Origin: Morinoia aosen
Taxonomy: Eukaryota > Arthropoda > Malacostraca > Amphipoda > Talitridae
Direction: 5' to 3'
Assembly (NCBI GenBank): GCA_030386875.1
Contig: CM059579.1
Coordinates: 20,060,484 to 20,124,483, forward strand
DNA: 64,000 bases
Part shown: positions 21,957 through 33,539 of the stretch, in pieces
Layout of the letters: every line of letters begins with the position of its first letter
Numbering within the stretch: the stretch's first letter is position 1
Position numbers and translations under genes: made by a program
Notes under the pieces: model-generated
What the model was told of the DNA's origin: nothing
The model's input: only the letters and a program-made list of their open reading frames with translations
Databases searched by the model: none

Positions 21957-22795
21957 TACGTCAGGACTTGACCTTCGTTCTTACTCAAGGACAACAAGGT
22001 CCCCTTCATAACGAAGAGTGTGTATGAAATCCAGAGGGCTTAAGCAACGTGAGAAAATCCTGAAATAATTTAAGACTCAAAGAGCATTTGTGAAGGTTGG
22101 CTCAGAGAAGGAAATCTACACAGCGAATGCCGTACAAAATCGCTGCAATGACCGTTTCATGCTTCCATCGTCTGCTGATATAAAAATCCCTTATTGGACT
22201 GAACATCCAGCTCAGGTTCACCCTTTTATTTCCAACGGCAAAAAGATGGTCTCGTATTTTATCAAAGTCTGAGAAAAATTTTTTAATGACGTGTGGTACA
22301 AGAGCCTGAGGTGTAAAGTCTTGTGAGAGCTGGAGAAAGAATATTCCAAAGGAGTTACATATGAACCAGAGATGGTGCACCCAGTCAGCCACGCAGCTAC
22401 AGTATGTAGGAAACACAGCAATACTTCAGAGCTCATTCCGCGGATTTTTGGGCATCCGAATTATGACTTTCGTCAAACACGGACATGAACTCACTCGGTT
22501 GCGCCCTTTGAGGTAAATTAGAGCAGGTAACCACTAGGACCTCAGAGTTCCCTGACATTGAGTCTCTCAAAGCTGTACTTTAAGAAGAATTGATAAATAT
22601 GTCAGATTCCTTAACAATCACAAGGTGTGTAGCTTTCAGACGTCGTGTGGATACAGTTTACATTGAACAAATGTTATTTGTCTCATGTTTTGTAAGTTTC
22701 ATGGTCTCATTCCAATTGTGTTGGGCTTATGTAAGCTAAACCAGCGAGTTTCTCAAAATGAATTTTTTAGCTTAGTTCGATCGCTCCCCACCCTG

Positions 22796-23181
22796 TATGT
22801 TAAAAGTACATCATCATTGAATTGTAGGCTCAAATAATAAAATTCCTATACGTTCACAATTCGTCTGAGATCAGCATTGTTTCGTACGAGCATCAGGGAC
22901 AATCACTGCAGTATGACAATCAAGACACAGTATGCTTATTCATCTGTTGGCAAGCATTCGAAAAATGGTAATTTTTTAGACAGAAAGAGCTTTAATTCAT
23001 GCATGAAATCTGTTTTTGCGCAAACAGTATAAATTATAGTTCTTTTCTAGTCCAAATGATTGTCTTCTATTTTCATGTTAGATTAACACCAGAATAAATT
23101 TCATCCAATGTAAAAAAAAGCAGAATACGAAATTTGTTTCATTATGTACAGTTCAAGCACGCTCTCTGACAAACCAAGTGA
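22796..23181. other. Intergenic, nothing recognised
   Basis: AT-rich stretch between the Tc1-like remnant and the first copy of the 330-bp duplication. No coding region seen. Confidence 0.5.
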
Positions 23182-23513
23182 GTGCTTACCTTATCTACAT
23201 ATATATAAAAATTTTTGGTATTTTGAGCATAGAAATTATATCAACTATTAAAATTTTGTTGGATTTGGTACATAATTAGTCATACAAAGATATTGTTGAT
23301 GCAGATCTATACTTTTCAGGGTAGGCACTGCCTACCTTGCCTACTCAAAGGGCACGTGTTGCAATATACAGTGTGTCCAAAAAAAAAAAGATACCTAATT
23401 TTCAAGGGCTGTAATTCAGAAACTTTGGTATCATTGATACGGCTTCAACTCGTAAGTGTAGCTCTCCACTACGCGCTACCGACGAACTCAAGTAAAGAAT
23501 TGAAAATGAGGCC
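23182..23513 (+). repeat. 330-bp direct duplication, copy 1
   Basis: About 96-97% identical by eye to 25208-25536. It begins GTGCTTACCTTATCTACATA and ends AATTGAAAATGAGGCC. It contains, from about 23369, CAGTGTGTCC and TTTTCAAGGGCTG, the left terminal repeat of the Tc1-like remnant that is more complete in copy 2. After GAGGCC the copies diverge. Confidence 0.93.
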
Positions 23514-23605
23514 TAATAAGTCGAAGTCGTCAGAGTCGCATGTTTTAGGTGGAGTCGGAGTCGTTCAATCGGATGTGGTGGAGTCGAGGTTGGAGTGAAT
23601 ATTTT
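23514..23605 (+). repeat. GGAGTCG-type repeat
   Basis: A short run of GTCGGAGTCG, GGTGGAGTC and similar words directly after copy 1. The same motif forms the 36-bp array at 26290-26545. Confidence 0.75.
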
Positions 23606-25207
23606 TTTGTACCTTCGACTCTAATTTTTGCTAAAATTTACTGCTAACTCTTTAAAATGAGGAGTAAAAAAAACAGAGCAAAAATACTTGACTAAAAAGC
23701 TATAAAATATGCAATAGTTTTGTTGATTATTTTATACAAAGTACGAAACAGCGGGTCCATATCTATTACCTAATATTGTCATTGAGTCATTTGGGTTCGT
23801 ATTCATTTATATGATACATATACAAGAATGAAATATAATTTTCATACAGGATTGAAAATGCATATTTTACAATTTAAAAAATCAGGAATTATTCGATAAA
23901 AGCAACGCAGAAGCATTGTTTTTATTTTCGTGCCATTATTTTCCTTTCACTAAAAATTTAGCAAGTAGAAACTAGTAAGAAATGCTATGCGTTGCGAGTT
24001 ACATACTCGCAGGGCAGCTCAGCTGATGCAATACATTGTACTCACATACAGAGAGGCAACTCTGGTTAATGTGCCTATACTCTATATTAGTGGTTCTCTA
24101 CACGATCTTTTCTAGTCTAGGTTATGGAATGATGTATTGATTGATAATGACTGGTCTGTGCTGAAACTTAGTTATATTGTGATCATAGAGAGTTCTAGTC
24201 TTAAGGTTATTTTATGATATATTGAAAATGACTAGTCTTTGCCAACAACCTAAAGCTGTGTTCTGATACCTGAAGACTTCTGGTCTTCAGGTTATGTTAT
24301 CACTATTGATAATGGAAATTTAATTAGCTTATTCTAAGGTAATAACTGGAATATTAGTTGATTTTTTCAGCAACACGTAGTACTTATGTACTTCATATTG
24401 ACCTCTTTGTTTTATTTCTTCCTAGCTTTTCGGTTAAGTTAACATGTATTTGTAATGGAAATTCCTGTGCATTTATAACGTTATACGTTGAATGTTCTCT
24501 AATTTCTGCAAGGTTATATTGTCTTTCACTATATCTTCATCATGTTTTATTTTTATCTTCTGATCACTCCTCATTTTTTAAGTAGGCATACGTTTGTGTG
24601 GAAATTTTTTTTAATTATGTTTTTATAAGTTTAAAAACTGAAATAGCATTTGCTTTTCGGCATTATGTAATTAATTATACTTTATAAGGAGTTTGGAAAA
24701 CGTTTTAAGATAATCATAATCGATATTGGGACATTTGAAAAAAATCAAACATAATGCAAACGAACTGCAGTGAAAATTATTACACAATACTAGAAAAAAC
24801 CTCACTTACCTACACACTTGTTGCAACTGAGAGCAATGCACTGCCTCAGCTGCAATAGTTGTTGTATTTTATGCAATAGTCCAAATGTATTACTTAAACG
24901 TTCCAAATTGCCCCAAAAATACGAAAAAAATAGAAAAGGGACATTTTTTCAAATTAAAAAGTATCAAATACATAGCAAAAGGTTAGAAAAGAATGCAAAA
25001 TGGTACCATATTGCATACAAAGATGCTAAAAGGGACTTTTATTCGCATACAAAACGAACCAGAAACGTTAGGCCCGTTGAAATGAAAGCAGAACGACTTT
25101 TGCCTATTATAGCTGTAATGTTACATGGTGTTGAACAACGATGTGGTAGCTGTACTGCATTGTTACTCTCGTAGTGTAGATACAGAGAATGAAAGGTAAT
25201 GCAAATC
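23606..25207. other. Spacer between the duplicated copies
   Basis: AT-rich. From about 24110 to 24320 a degenerate tandem repeat is visible (CTAGTCT...GGTTAT...TTGATAATGACTGGTCT, period near 90 bp). An open frame at 24818-25174 has no recognisable similarity, no good start codon and a composition like random AT-rich DNA. Confidence 0.55.
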
Positions 25208-25536
25208 GTGCTTACCTTATCTACATATATATAAAATTTTTTGGTATTTTGAGCATAGAAATTATATCAACTATTAAAATTTTGTTGGATTTGGTACATA
25301 ATTAGTCATACAAAGATATTGTTGATGCAGATCAATACTTTTCAGGGTGGGCACTGCCTACCTTGCCCACTCAGAGGGCACGTGTTGCAATATACAGTGT
25401 GTCCAAAAAAAATATACCTAATTTTCAAGGGCTGTAATTCAGAAACTTTGGTATCATTGATACGGCTTCAACTCGTAAGTGTAGCTCTCCACTACGCTCT
25501 ACCGACGAACTCAAGTAAAGAATTGAAAATGAGGCC
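25208..25536 (+). repeat. 330-bp direct duplication, copy 2
   Basis: Second copy of 23182-23513. Differences are mainly single substitutions and the length of the A-run after GTGTGTCC. Confidence 0.93.
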
Positions 25537-25952
25537 AATTTGCTGCTGGAGATTATGCTCTCGTTAGACGAGTGATGGCACAGTGAATGCAACTGTGTAT
25601 TGAGAAAAACGGAGGACACACCGAAGGAAACGAACAATAGGAGGAATATTTCGATTTTATTTTATTTTATTGGCGTTTTCCATTTAATAAACGATTGAAA
25701 GTTATAAAAAAAATGGTTTTAGTATCATAAAATTCGAAGTTTAACAAAAATGTGCAAACAGGTTTTCAGTATTGGTCACTTAAAATACTGTTTAAAAAAC
25801 GGTTGGATCAATTCGTCTGAAATTTTGTACAGAAATGAAACAAATGTTAAGAAACAAATAGGTCTTTCTAATTTTTTGTAAGTTTTATAGTTTCTGAAAT
25901 ACAGCCAGCCCTTGAAAATTGGGCATCGTTTTTTTGGGAAACCTGGACTATG
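25395..25952 (+). mobile_element. Internally deleted Tc1-like transposon remnant
   Basis: The left end CAGTGTGTCC...AATTTTCAAGGGCTG and the right end CAGCCCTTGAAAATTGGGC...CCTGGACTA are imperfect inverted repeats of about 55 bp, inside TA. Between them only the last codons of a transposase are suggested: RRVMAQ, stop, then MQLCIEKNGGHTEG near 25566-25625, similar to the C-terminal ...RRL..CI..NGGHFEH of Tc1-like transposases. Confidence 0.65.
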
Positions 25953-26289
25953 TATGTATATATATATACGTGATGCTAGCTGGGCACACAAAAAATTTGA
26001 ACGCAAAATAATCAATTTGAAAAGAAAAACAAGAAAAAGTAAATTGTCGGATATTAAGAAACATACATTAAAAATTTTAACAAAAAATATCTGTATATAA
26101 AAATTACAAGATTTTTTAATAAAGGAGCTACTTTTTAATCACCCAATATATATGATCTGGATTTTTAACATTTTGTTATCAATTTAAATGCTATTGGTAA
26201 ATGAAGAATTTAAAAACATATTTATAGGTTGCAGCACCTGAAACCATTATGAAATAAAATTTTCATCTTAAAATTGTGAACAAGTGAAA
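25953..26289. other. AT-rich spacer
   Basis: No coding or repeat structure recognised between the Tc1-like remnant and the 36-bp array. Confidence 0.5.
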
Positions 26290-26545
26290 TCGGAGATGGA
26301 GTCGCAAAATTCTTAAAAGATCGAGTCGGAATCGGAGTCGCAAATTTCAGTAAAGGTGGAGTCGGAATCGGAGTCGCAATTTTCAGTAAAGGTGGAGTCG
26401 AAATCGGAGTCGCAAATTTCAGTAAAGGTGGAGTCGCAATCGGAGTCGCAAATTTCAGTAAAGGTGGAGTCGGAATCGGAGTCGCAAATTTCAGTAAAGG
26501 TGGAGTCGGAATCAGAGTCGCAAATTTATTCCTCCGACTCCTCAA
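26290..26545 (+). repeat. 36-bp minisatellite, about 6-7 copies
   Basis: Unit of 36 bp containing AGTAAAGGTGGAGTCGGAAT followed by CGGAGTCGCAAATTTC. Because 36 is a multiple of 3 the array is open as a 12-residue repeat (SVKVESESESQI) on + and as TPPLLKFATPIP on the other strand. I regard both frames as repeat artefacts. Confidence 0.93.
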
Positions 26546-29500
26546 CCCAGGTCCAAATATGCAAGCAAGCAACAAATCTCGTGCTATTCATGAGGGAGAT
26601 TTCTTGGTTTATTACGTCACAAAAGTGTTAAAAAATATCATTGACGTCGTAGTTTTTTAAAATGAAAAGAAACTCAAACACATACTCACACCTCAATGGC
26701 ATAGCTCAAGAAAGCTGTCGACATAAAAGCTAACATCAGTGCTGTTTGTTGCAATCTTGAATTTTGAATTCAGATTGTAAATTTAATTCTCTTAGCAGTG
26801 TGGCACAATATTTATGGTTTAAATTGCTGCATGAAGCCACATGTCTCACATATCAAGTTCTCAATAAAGAAACCCGAATACAAAGGCCACGCTCGAATTA
26901 AACTTACGCAATACAAGTCTTGCTGCGCACTCCAGAAACTCGTCTCCTAAAGAACGAACTTCAGGAGCAAGAACTTAAACCAAAGGTGACGTCGGCATGA
27001 CTTCATGTCTAGATTGCCCCGCTCGCTCATAACACCACCGCGCACGTCGCATGTGCCCGTATCTGCTCTTTTGTTTATTGCGTTATTGGACGCATGAGCA
27101 AAACTTTGGGGCAGCAATGCTAAAATGTAAACATTCTAGTTTATTTAAAGGCAAGATGGTTTGTGGTGGAGTTCTGCTTAACACGTTTCCTGCAAAGAGA
27201 CCCACCGATGGTCACCGAGGGGATTTTCATGATGCTGCTGATCGACCTGCAAGTCATTAACTCAATTTTTATAAATACTTCTAGCTACGAGACTTAGAAT
27301 GCTTTTAAATACTCGAGTTTACTGAGGTTTGCTGGTCCAAAGCTCTGTTAGTCTCACCAGACTTGGGTTAAGACCTGGAAAAATTAAATGATGGGGGTAC
27401 TCATTCAAAGACACAACTCAAATTGTCTTCAAAGGTATGACAGGCTGACAAAGATGGTTGGCTTCTTTGAATCGAATAATGATATCTATACGAAATAAAA
27501 CTATACGGGATATACCGCACAAGTCAACCCTGGGCTTTAGAAATAAACGGTAGCGAACTAAACATTGCCTACTCGTACATCACAATTTTGCTGGTTGAAG
27601 TAAATCAACGGACTCTCAGTGATCACATACATACGTGCTTTAAGCAGGAATCGCTAGACGAACTGGAAAGTTAGTAACATGTCTAGTTGACAAAGAAACA
27701 TGTAGACGTAAGAGCACTTCCTGTTATCGCCCGACAAGAAAACGTACTGCAGCCGTGCAATGTTATCTTGACCATCAGATCTGACAAGTTCAGTAGAAAG
27801 GTTACGATACAAGTTCGTACACCCGACATTCCATGCAATTACACGCCATATATGAATTGCAATCACAGCAACTACAGACTACACGTATTTTCACTTAAGC
27901 ACCTGCTTGCCTTACGTCGGTGTAACGTGGACGATTTCGATCTCGCTCGACGTAGGTCACTGTGAAATTAAGTCCCAGCCGTATAAGTTACTGCATGCTC
28001 TGAACTCTGTGTAACGCATCACCCTGGTTAAACTGCAGCGAAACGTAAAGGGCGATGACGTTCATCATTAGTGAAGCTAAACATGTTCCCGCGAAGCAAA
28101 ATGTTCTAGACTTGATCAGTTGACCTGAGAGTCACGACTACATACTTCAGGACTTGTTTTTAAAAAGCGCTTAGGCAAGAAATTTGAAACACTCCTCATG
28201 TACGTATCTCTGTTTTTGCGTAGTATATTTTTTGTAAATACCCGATTGAGCATCTTTAACACCGTCAGGAAAAATTGCAAGAAAATATAACTTGCACGAA
28301 GGTCTAGAATATTAAAACAGTGACAAACTTTTGAGTTTCCAGGAAACGTAGTTTTTGAGTTTGTTTTTTCAGCGAGCCGCTGTATTATTTTCCGCGGCCT
28401 TCAGAAAATTGCTAAAGCTCGTCAAAGAACCGGCCAATACTGCAGTAATTGGAGCTCTTTGATGCGCGAGTAACAATAAATTTTGGTTCCGTTTGCACGG
28501 AGCGGTCCGCCAGTTGCAGCAATCCCGTCCACTTTTGATGCATGGAATCTTTTGCTATCAGCCCCTAATATTCCAGGCGATCTGAATTCGCCTGGCATCG
28601 CAAATTTGACCGAGGAAATTCTGTAAAATTTGTTACATCGTTGCATGATCTGCAATGCTCTCGAGCCGGTGGTAGGGCAGGGAGCGCCGATGGTAATGTT
28701 CATCAACATCTCAACATATGGGGAACTTAAGCAGCAAAATATTCTTTCTTGAGCTTGAACAGGAGTAAGATTATCAAATTTATTATCCAGGAAAACCATC
28801 ACTTGCTTCTGAGATAAAAATATAAAACTAATATTCTTAAAACCAGTCAACTTTATATTTGTTGAGGATTTATTAAAAAAATCAAACTTTCTCTTTGCCT
28901 AGAGTCTGAAGTCTACAGGAGTAAAGCAAAACTTTCTGTGATGCTCAAACAGACCATTTCAAAACGGGTGTGAGCGAACTGACATGTTATTTCACCTCAG
29001 AATCTTGAACAGAATGTTTAATAAAATTAACATAAAAATTAATGAATATCCACTGTTGTGGACACACGTTTTAACATATTTGTGAGCAATGTATTTGAAA
29101 GAGAATATTTTCGTTAACTCACATGCATATTTCACATTCCCGAAACCAGATGAAGGATTGTTATTTCGATACATGAATGAAACGAGTTCATCAAAACCCC
29201 TATTTTTAGCCACGTTGTTAATAATTTACGACGTTCTTTTGTTCGAACGATCCTTGACCTGGGGTGAAAGTCCATTCAACGTATTCCATAACGTCATTCT
29301 AGAATTATTTTGTAATTCAGGTGAACACAAAAAATTCAAACATACCTAGATAGTATGTTCCCTAGGTGGGTGTGTTTTTTGTTTTTAAATTTTTTTTTGA
29401 TAAATGAAAAAAACCTCGGCAATTCCAAATGAATAACTGTTTACTGCTACGGTGTTCGTGTTGAATTATCGAATGAAGTAAAACTCTTAATAGAAAACAT

Positions 29501-29933
29501 TACATTCAGAAATATTGGTGATCCCATGGAATGAAGTCTTAGTAAACTAACTACTAATATAAAAAACGAAATCCCGCCAAAATTTCTTGTGTAAAGATTA
29601 AATTCCACGAAATTATAGATGTACGGCAATGAATCATAATGAAATTATCAAGTCCCACAAAACTGCTGCTTTAAAGAATTATATTCTTTGAAGTTGTTGA
29701 TAGACTGCATTCAATGCCGTTAAATTATCATTAAAATGAGATAAACTCCTAGCAGCTATGTGTGCAAAATTTAAACGATTCAAAGAGATTGATGCTGAAG
29801 ACTTAAGGTATGGAACTCAAAATAAAAATGATCGAATCTTAGTCGTTCATAGAGGAACTCTTCATTCAGTGAAGCTACAATTGCTTACTCCATTTTTTTT
29901 AAATTAACTGTCCAGCACGGCCAGTGAAAGACG
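26546..29933. other. Intergenic, no gene recognised
   Basis: 3.4 kb of mostly AT-rich sequence with a few less AT-rich patches (about 26980-27260 and 28440-28700). A 142-codon open frame lies on the minus strand at 28422-28850. It has no recognisable motif, signal peptide or membrane segment, and no neighbouring exon-like sequence. I cannot support a gene. Confidence 0.5.
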
Positions 29934-30143
29934 ACTTAATTTTATAATTTCACCCCTCCAATTATTCGTTTAAATTTGATATTGCGTCAAATAGCCTTAC
30001 CATAACTTAATTTTATAATTTCACCCCCCAATTATTCGTTTAAATTTGATATTGCGTCAAATAGCCTTACCACAACTTAATTTTATAATTTTACCCCTCC
30101 AATTATTCGTTTAAATTTTATATTGCTTCAAATAGCCTTACCA
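29934..30143 (+). repeat. 71-bp tandem repeat, 3 copies
   Basis: Three near-identical units of about 71 bp beginning ACTTAATTTTATAATTTCAC and ending GCGTCAAATAGCCTTACCA. The third copy is the most diverged. Confidence 0.93.
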
Positions 30144-30475
30144 CCTGCTGATCTTCCCCGATAACTTTGTTCAGTTTAAAAATTTGGAATTTCCTTCAAT
30201 TCAAATGTTCCCAGATTCGAATAAACTCGCTGTGAGTCCTGCATCCAGGATACAAGAAGAACATGCATGTAGTGAACTGATTTAGCGCTCTGCAGTAATT
30301 TCATTCTCTGGGTATAATTTTGTTTTAAAGAACTTCTAATTATAGGATGCCTGGCAGGAGAATTTCTACGACTGTAAACATCATGTCGAAGAATGTAGCC
30401 AAGATACCTATTATTTCCCTACGTCTATTACTGATAGGTAAAAAATACAATAAATAAAAGCTTTCAAACAATATA

Positions 30476-32107
30476 AAGGGTGCCCGTAAAAAATGTTTCA
30501 AATGATTGTCAGGGTCTTATCGATATCCCCATGTGCGTTGAATCTGCACTTATTAATTCTTTGTTCATTGCATCGATAAATCAGAATCATCGACGCTCTA
30601 GTAGAACTTCAAAACGACACACGAATGTCACACGCAAAGCAATTTAATGAATTTATTAACGAAATTCAAAAGAAAAACATTATTGATTAATCATTGAAAT
30701 TTACATACAGGGTTCACATCTAAATATTAGGTCAGCTAAGAGATAGAAACAAAGTTTATCCTCAACCACGAAGAAACAAATTTACTGCAAATTCCGTCCC
30801 CAGCCGAAAATTGAAGGCACAATACAGTCCACTGGGGGACCGACCGAAGTGGGACCAAGTGGAACTGAGCAGCGACCAGGTGCTAGCTGCAGAACAGACT
30901 CCTCCAGGTGTCGACAGCAGAGCTGCCTGCGAAGAACTCTAAAAAGCTACTGAGAAAAACCAAACAGTTGTAATAAAAAATTTGAAAACGAAGAAAATGC
31001 TAATAAAATTAGTTATTTTACCGAAAAGAAAACAAAACATCGAAAACATTTCGGAGACCAGCTCCGTTATGACTAGGTGGTATATTACAATCTTCACAAA
31101 ACTGAATAGTGCTCTGATAAGGGGCAATAGTGCGCTTGTAACTGGTAACTGTGGTCTGGTAACTGGTAACAGTGCTCTGGTAACTGGTAACAGTGCTCTG
31201 GTAATTGGTAACAGTGTTCTGGTAATTGGTAACAGTGCTCTGGTAACTGGTAACAGTGCTATGGTAACTGGTAACAGTGCTCTGGTAACTGGTAACAGTG
31301 CTATGGTAACTGGTAACAGTGCTCTGGTAACTGGTAACAGTGCTATGGTAACTGGTAACAGTGCTCTGGTAACTGGAAACAGTGCTCTGGTAATTGGTAA
31401 CAGTGATCTGGTAATTGGTAACAGTGCTCTGGTAACTGGTAACAGTGCTCTGGTAATTGGTAACAGTGCTCTGGTAATTGGTAACAGTGCTCTGGTAACT
31501 GGTAACAGTGCTATGGTAACTGGTAACAGTGCTCTGGTAACTGGTAACAGTGCTATGGTAACTGGTAACAGTGCTCTGGTAACTGGTAACAGTGCTATGG
31601 TAACTGGTAACAGTGCTCTGGTAACTGGAAACAGTGCTCTGGTAATTGGTAACAGTGATCTGGTAATTGGTAACAGTGCTCTGGTAACTGGTAACAGTGC
31701 TCTGGTAATTGGTAATAGTGCTCTGGTAATTGGTCACAGTGCTCTGGTAACTGGTAACAGTGCACTGGTAACGTCTACATGATAGTTACCTGGGTCAGTT
31801 ACCACCAGCGTAAGAATGACGAGAACCGAGCCAGACACCAGCAAGTTACATGGCAGGGCGGGCTTGAATTAGAATTCTTTGTAGTTCCTGAAATACGAAC
31901 CGGCGTTCTACTATTTACGGAAAACCTCGCGCTGATCTAAAATTTTTATAATATTACGCATGCTACCATACAACAGTTCAATTCCGAATTATTTTTTCTT
32001 GATTATTTTCTTTATATCCCTTCAAAAAGCAGCTTAATAAATATAACAGAATGACATCGTATCATGGATACCAAAAATCATTGGTTACATTTTTCGCGGG
32101 CACCCTG
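30476..32107. mobile_element. TIR element carrying a 21-bp minisatellite
   Basis: The left end AAGGGTGCCCGTAAAAAATG and right end (inverse) CAGGGTGCCCGCGAAAAATG are inverted repeats that continue imperfectly for about 30 bp (both reach AATGATT). TA lies on both sides (30474-30475, 32108-32109), fitting the Tc1/mariner superfamily. The 1.6-kb interior has no transposase and its middle is filled by the 21-bp array. It is non-autonomous, like other MITE-type elements known to carry internal tandem arrays. Confidence 0.78.
31105..31776 (+). repeat. 21-bp minisatellite, 32 units, with a 252-bp higher-order repeat
   Basis: Units of 21 bp built on GGTAACTGGTAACAGTGCTC. The array is in register with codons and reads as 32 copies of NSALVTG with variants NSAMVTG, NSALVIG and NSDLVIG. 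The variant order of units 7-18 (31231-31482) is repeated in units 19-30 (31483-31734), including a silent GGTAACTGGAAAC variant. A 12-unit, 252-bp block has thus been duplicated. Both strands are open for over 230 codons, as expected from a stop-free 21-bp unit. No start context or domain suggests a protein. Confidence 0.95.
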
Positions 32108-33499
32108 TAAACACGGCTACTATTTTATTGCACTCGCGCATCCGTGCCGTCAAAATTGTCGGCACAAAGCGCGCACTTTAAAGGTATAGTTTTAATTATT
32201 GTCCCATGTGAGGAAATATCAGCCTAATTTGTTATTTAAATGCGACTCCTGAAATTTAATGCGATTATTTAGCGCAGTAATGGGCGAGTTGTCTCGAAAC
32301 GAATGTTCACTAGAGCACGCAAATCTTCGCTTATTGTTCTGATTCATTCTAACATCTTATACTGTACTCTTAAGCTGTACTCGTGCGAAGGCTATAAAAC
32401 AAGGATAAAAGTAAATTTTTCTTTGATGCAAAGCTATTGAATCGTGCGTCCGTCCGAGGTTAACCTTATGCTTTAAACTGAGTGCACTCGAGTAGAGTTG
32501 AAAATATACGTATGCAACTATACATATTTATATTTTCAACTCAACTCGAGTAGAGTAGAGCGGCGTTCGATACGATGAGGTTCGATGTATAAATCTTTCA
32601 CTGTTTCGTAATTATTTGTATGTCAGATCAACTGTCCTAGAATACCCGTGCATATGGTTTCAAAGACGTTGAAGCGTGTGTCTGTGCTACGGACCTAATC
32701 TTGAAATATTTTCAAAGTGAGACAGGGACAAACAGAAAGACGAACAGGCTCACATCCTATTACAGTAAACATCAATAATAAAATTACTAGATAACAAGTC
32801 CAGTTAAAAATGATAGGCTTAGAAAATATACGATACAGCACCTAAATCAATTAATTATGTTGGTATCAAACCCCGATCAATTCTTTATTCTTCAACAACG
32901 AAAAGTGTGCTATGAGCGTATCTTTGACTCAGGCATCATAGCCTTTTGCATTTTCCCTACATTTTTTGTTTATTTAAGCACAGCAGACAATTATTTATAT
33001 TTTAATACCAGCCACAATTTAAGCATTATATTTATTTTAGTAACGTAGTGAAACCCGTATCAAAGTTCATCAAGTATTTCATACTACGCGAGCTCTAAGT
33101 TCTCAATGACTTCAGACAGAAACGAAATTTGAATTTATTTTAATTTAAATATATTTACAGGGGTGTTCTTCAAAAACGAATTTAACTTTTAAATCCTTGA
33201 GATTTGCCTAATTAGTAAACTATTTTAATTCATTTTTTAGTTTGATGCAGGAATTTGCTTTCAGTTTTATACTGAACGAGATTATGGATAGTCCATTTAG
33301 GTTGGCTCCTGCAATATAGAATGTAAGGAAAGGTGTCAATTCTTTTTTTCCTAACGAATGCTTCTAACGAATTAATCACTATTAGTTTACTTCATGTGAG
33401 AAAAATATTTTTTTTTGCATTTATTTAGCCCGTACCAGAAATACAATCACTGGAATATCGTAAAAATTTAATTTCAAGCGCATTTACTCATCCGAATAT
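32108..33499. other. Intergenic, contains one hairpin
   Basis: AT-rich sequence without recognised genes. The only structure seen is the inverted repeat at 32486-32552. Confidence 0.5.
32486..32552. other. Inverted repeat, hairpin-forming
   Basis: The arm ACTCGAGTAGAGTTGAAAAT plus ATA pairs with TATATTTTCAACTCAACTCGAG, about 22 bp with one or two mismatches, around a loop of about 20 nt. The size would suit a small hairpin RNA, but nothing shows transcription. Confidence 0.7.
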
Positions 33500-33539
33500 G
33501 ACTAACAAAGGAGCAGCGAGTAATTATCGGCAATTATCA

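Larger units (their letters stand above)
20910..22795 (+). mobile_element. Decayed Tc1/mariner-like element, interrupted by a mariner
   Basis: Transposase remnants flank the mariner at 21209-21956. Upstream: KKRRVFDLLRA (about 20930) and KISKDPATSIRKTAAKLEVD (about 21125-21190), a helix-turn-helix DNA-binding region. Downstream: EKEIYTANAVQNRCNDRFML (about 22105), HPAQVHPFISNGKKM (about 22200-22250) and, near 22555-22670, FPDIESLKAVL ... RCVAFRRRVDTV. These match, in order, a Tc1/mariner-superfamily transposase common in arthropods (F.VDA..NRQNDR..., ...P.SVMV.G...S.G...MPP.FF, C-terminal FRRRL.AVI). Several stops and frameshifts are present. The likely right end is GATCGCTCCCCACCCTG followed by TA at 22796. 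The left end was not found. Confidence 0.75.

Noticed and set aside
24818-25174. 118-codon + strand frame
   Set aside because: Begins at a non-ATG codon, Lys/Asn-rich as expected of AT-rich DNA, no known domain.
26222-26575. TPPLLKFATPIP repeat frame
   Set aside because: Shadow of the 36-bp GGAGTCG-type array.
28422-28850. 142-codon minus-strand frame
   Set aside because: Longest unexplained frame in the window, but I recognise no motif or splice context. Keep as a candidate only if transcripts exist.
30982-31782. 266-codon frame of NSALVTG repeats and a 239-codon frame on the opposite strand
   Set aside because: The 21-bp unit is stop-free on both strands; the array lies in a transposable element and has no non-repeat domain.
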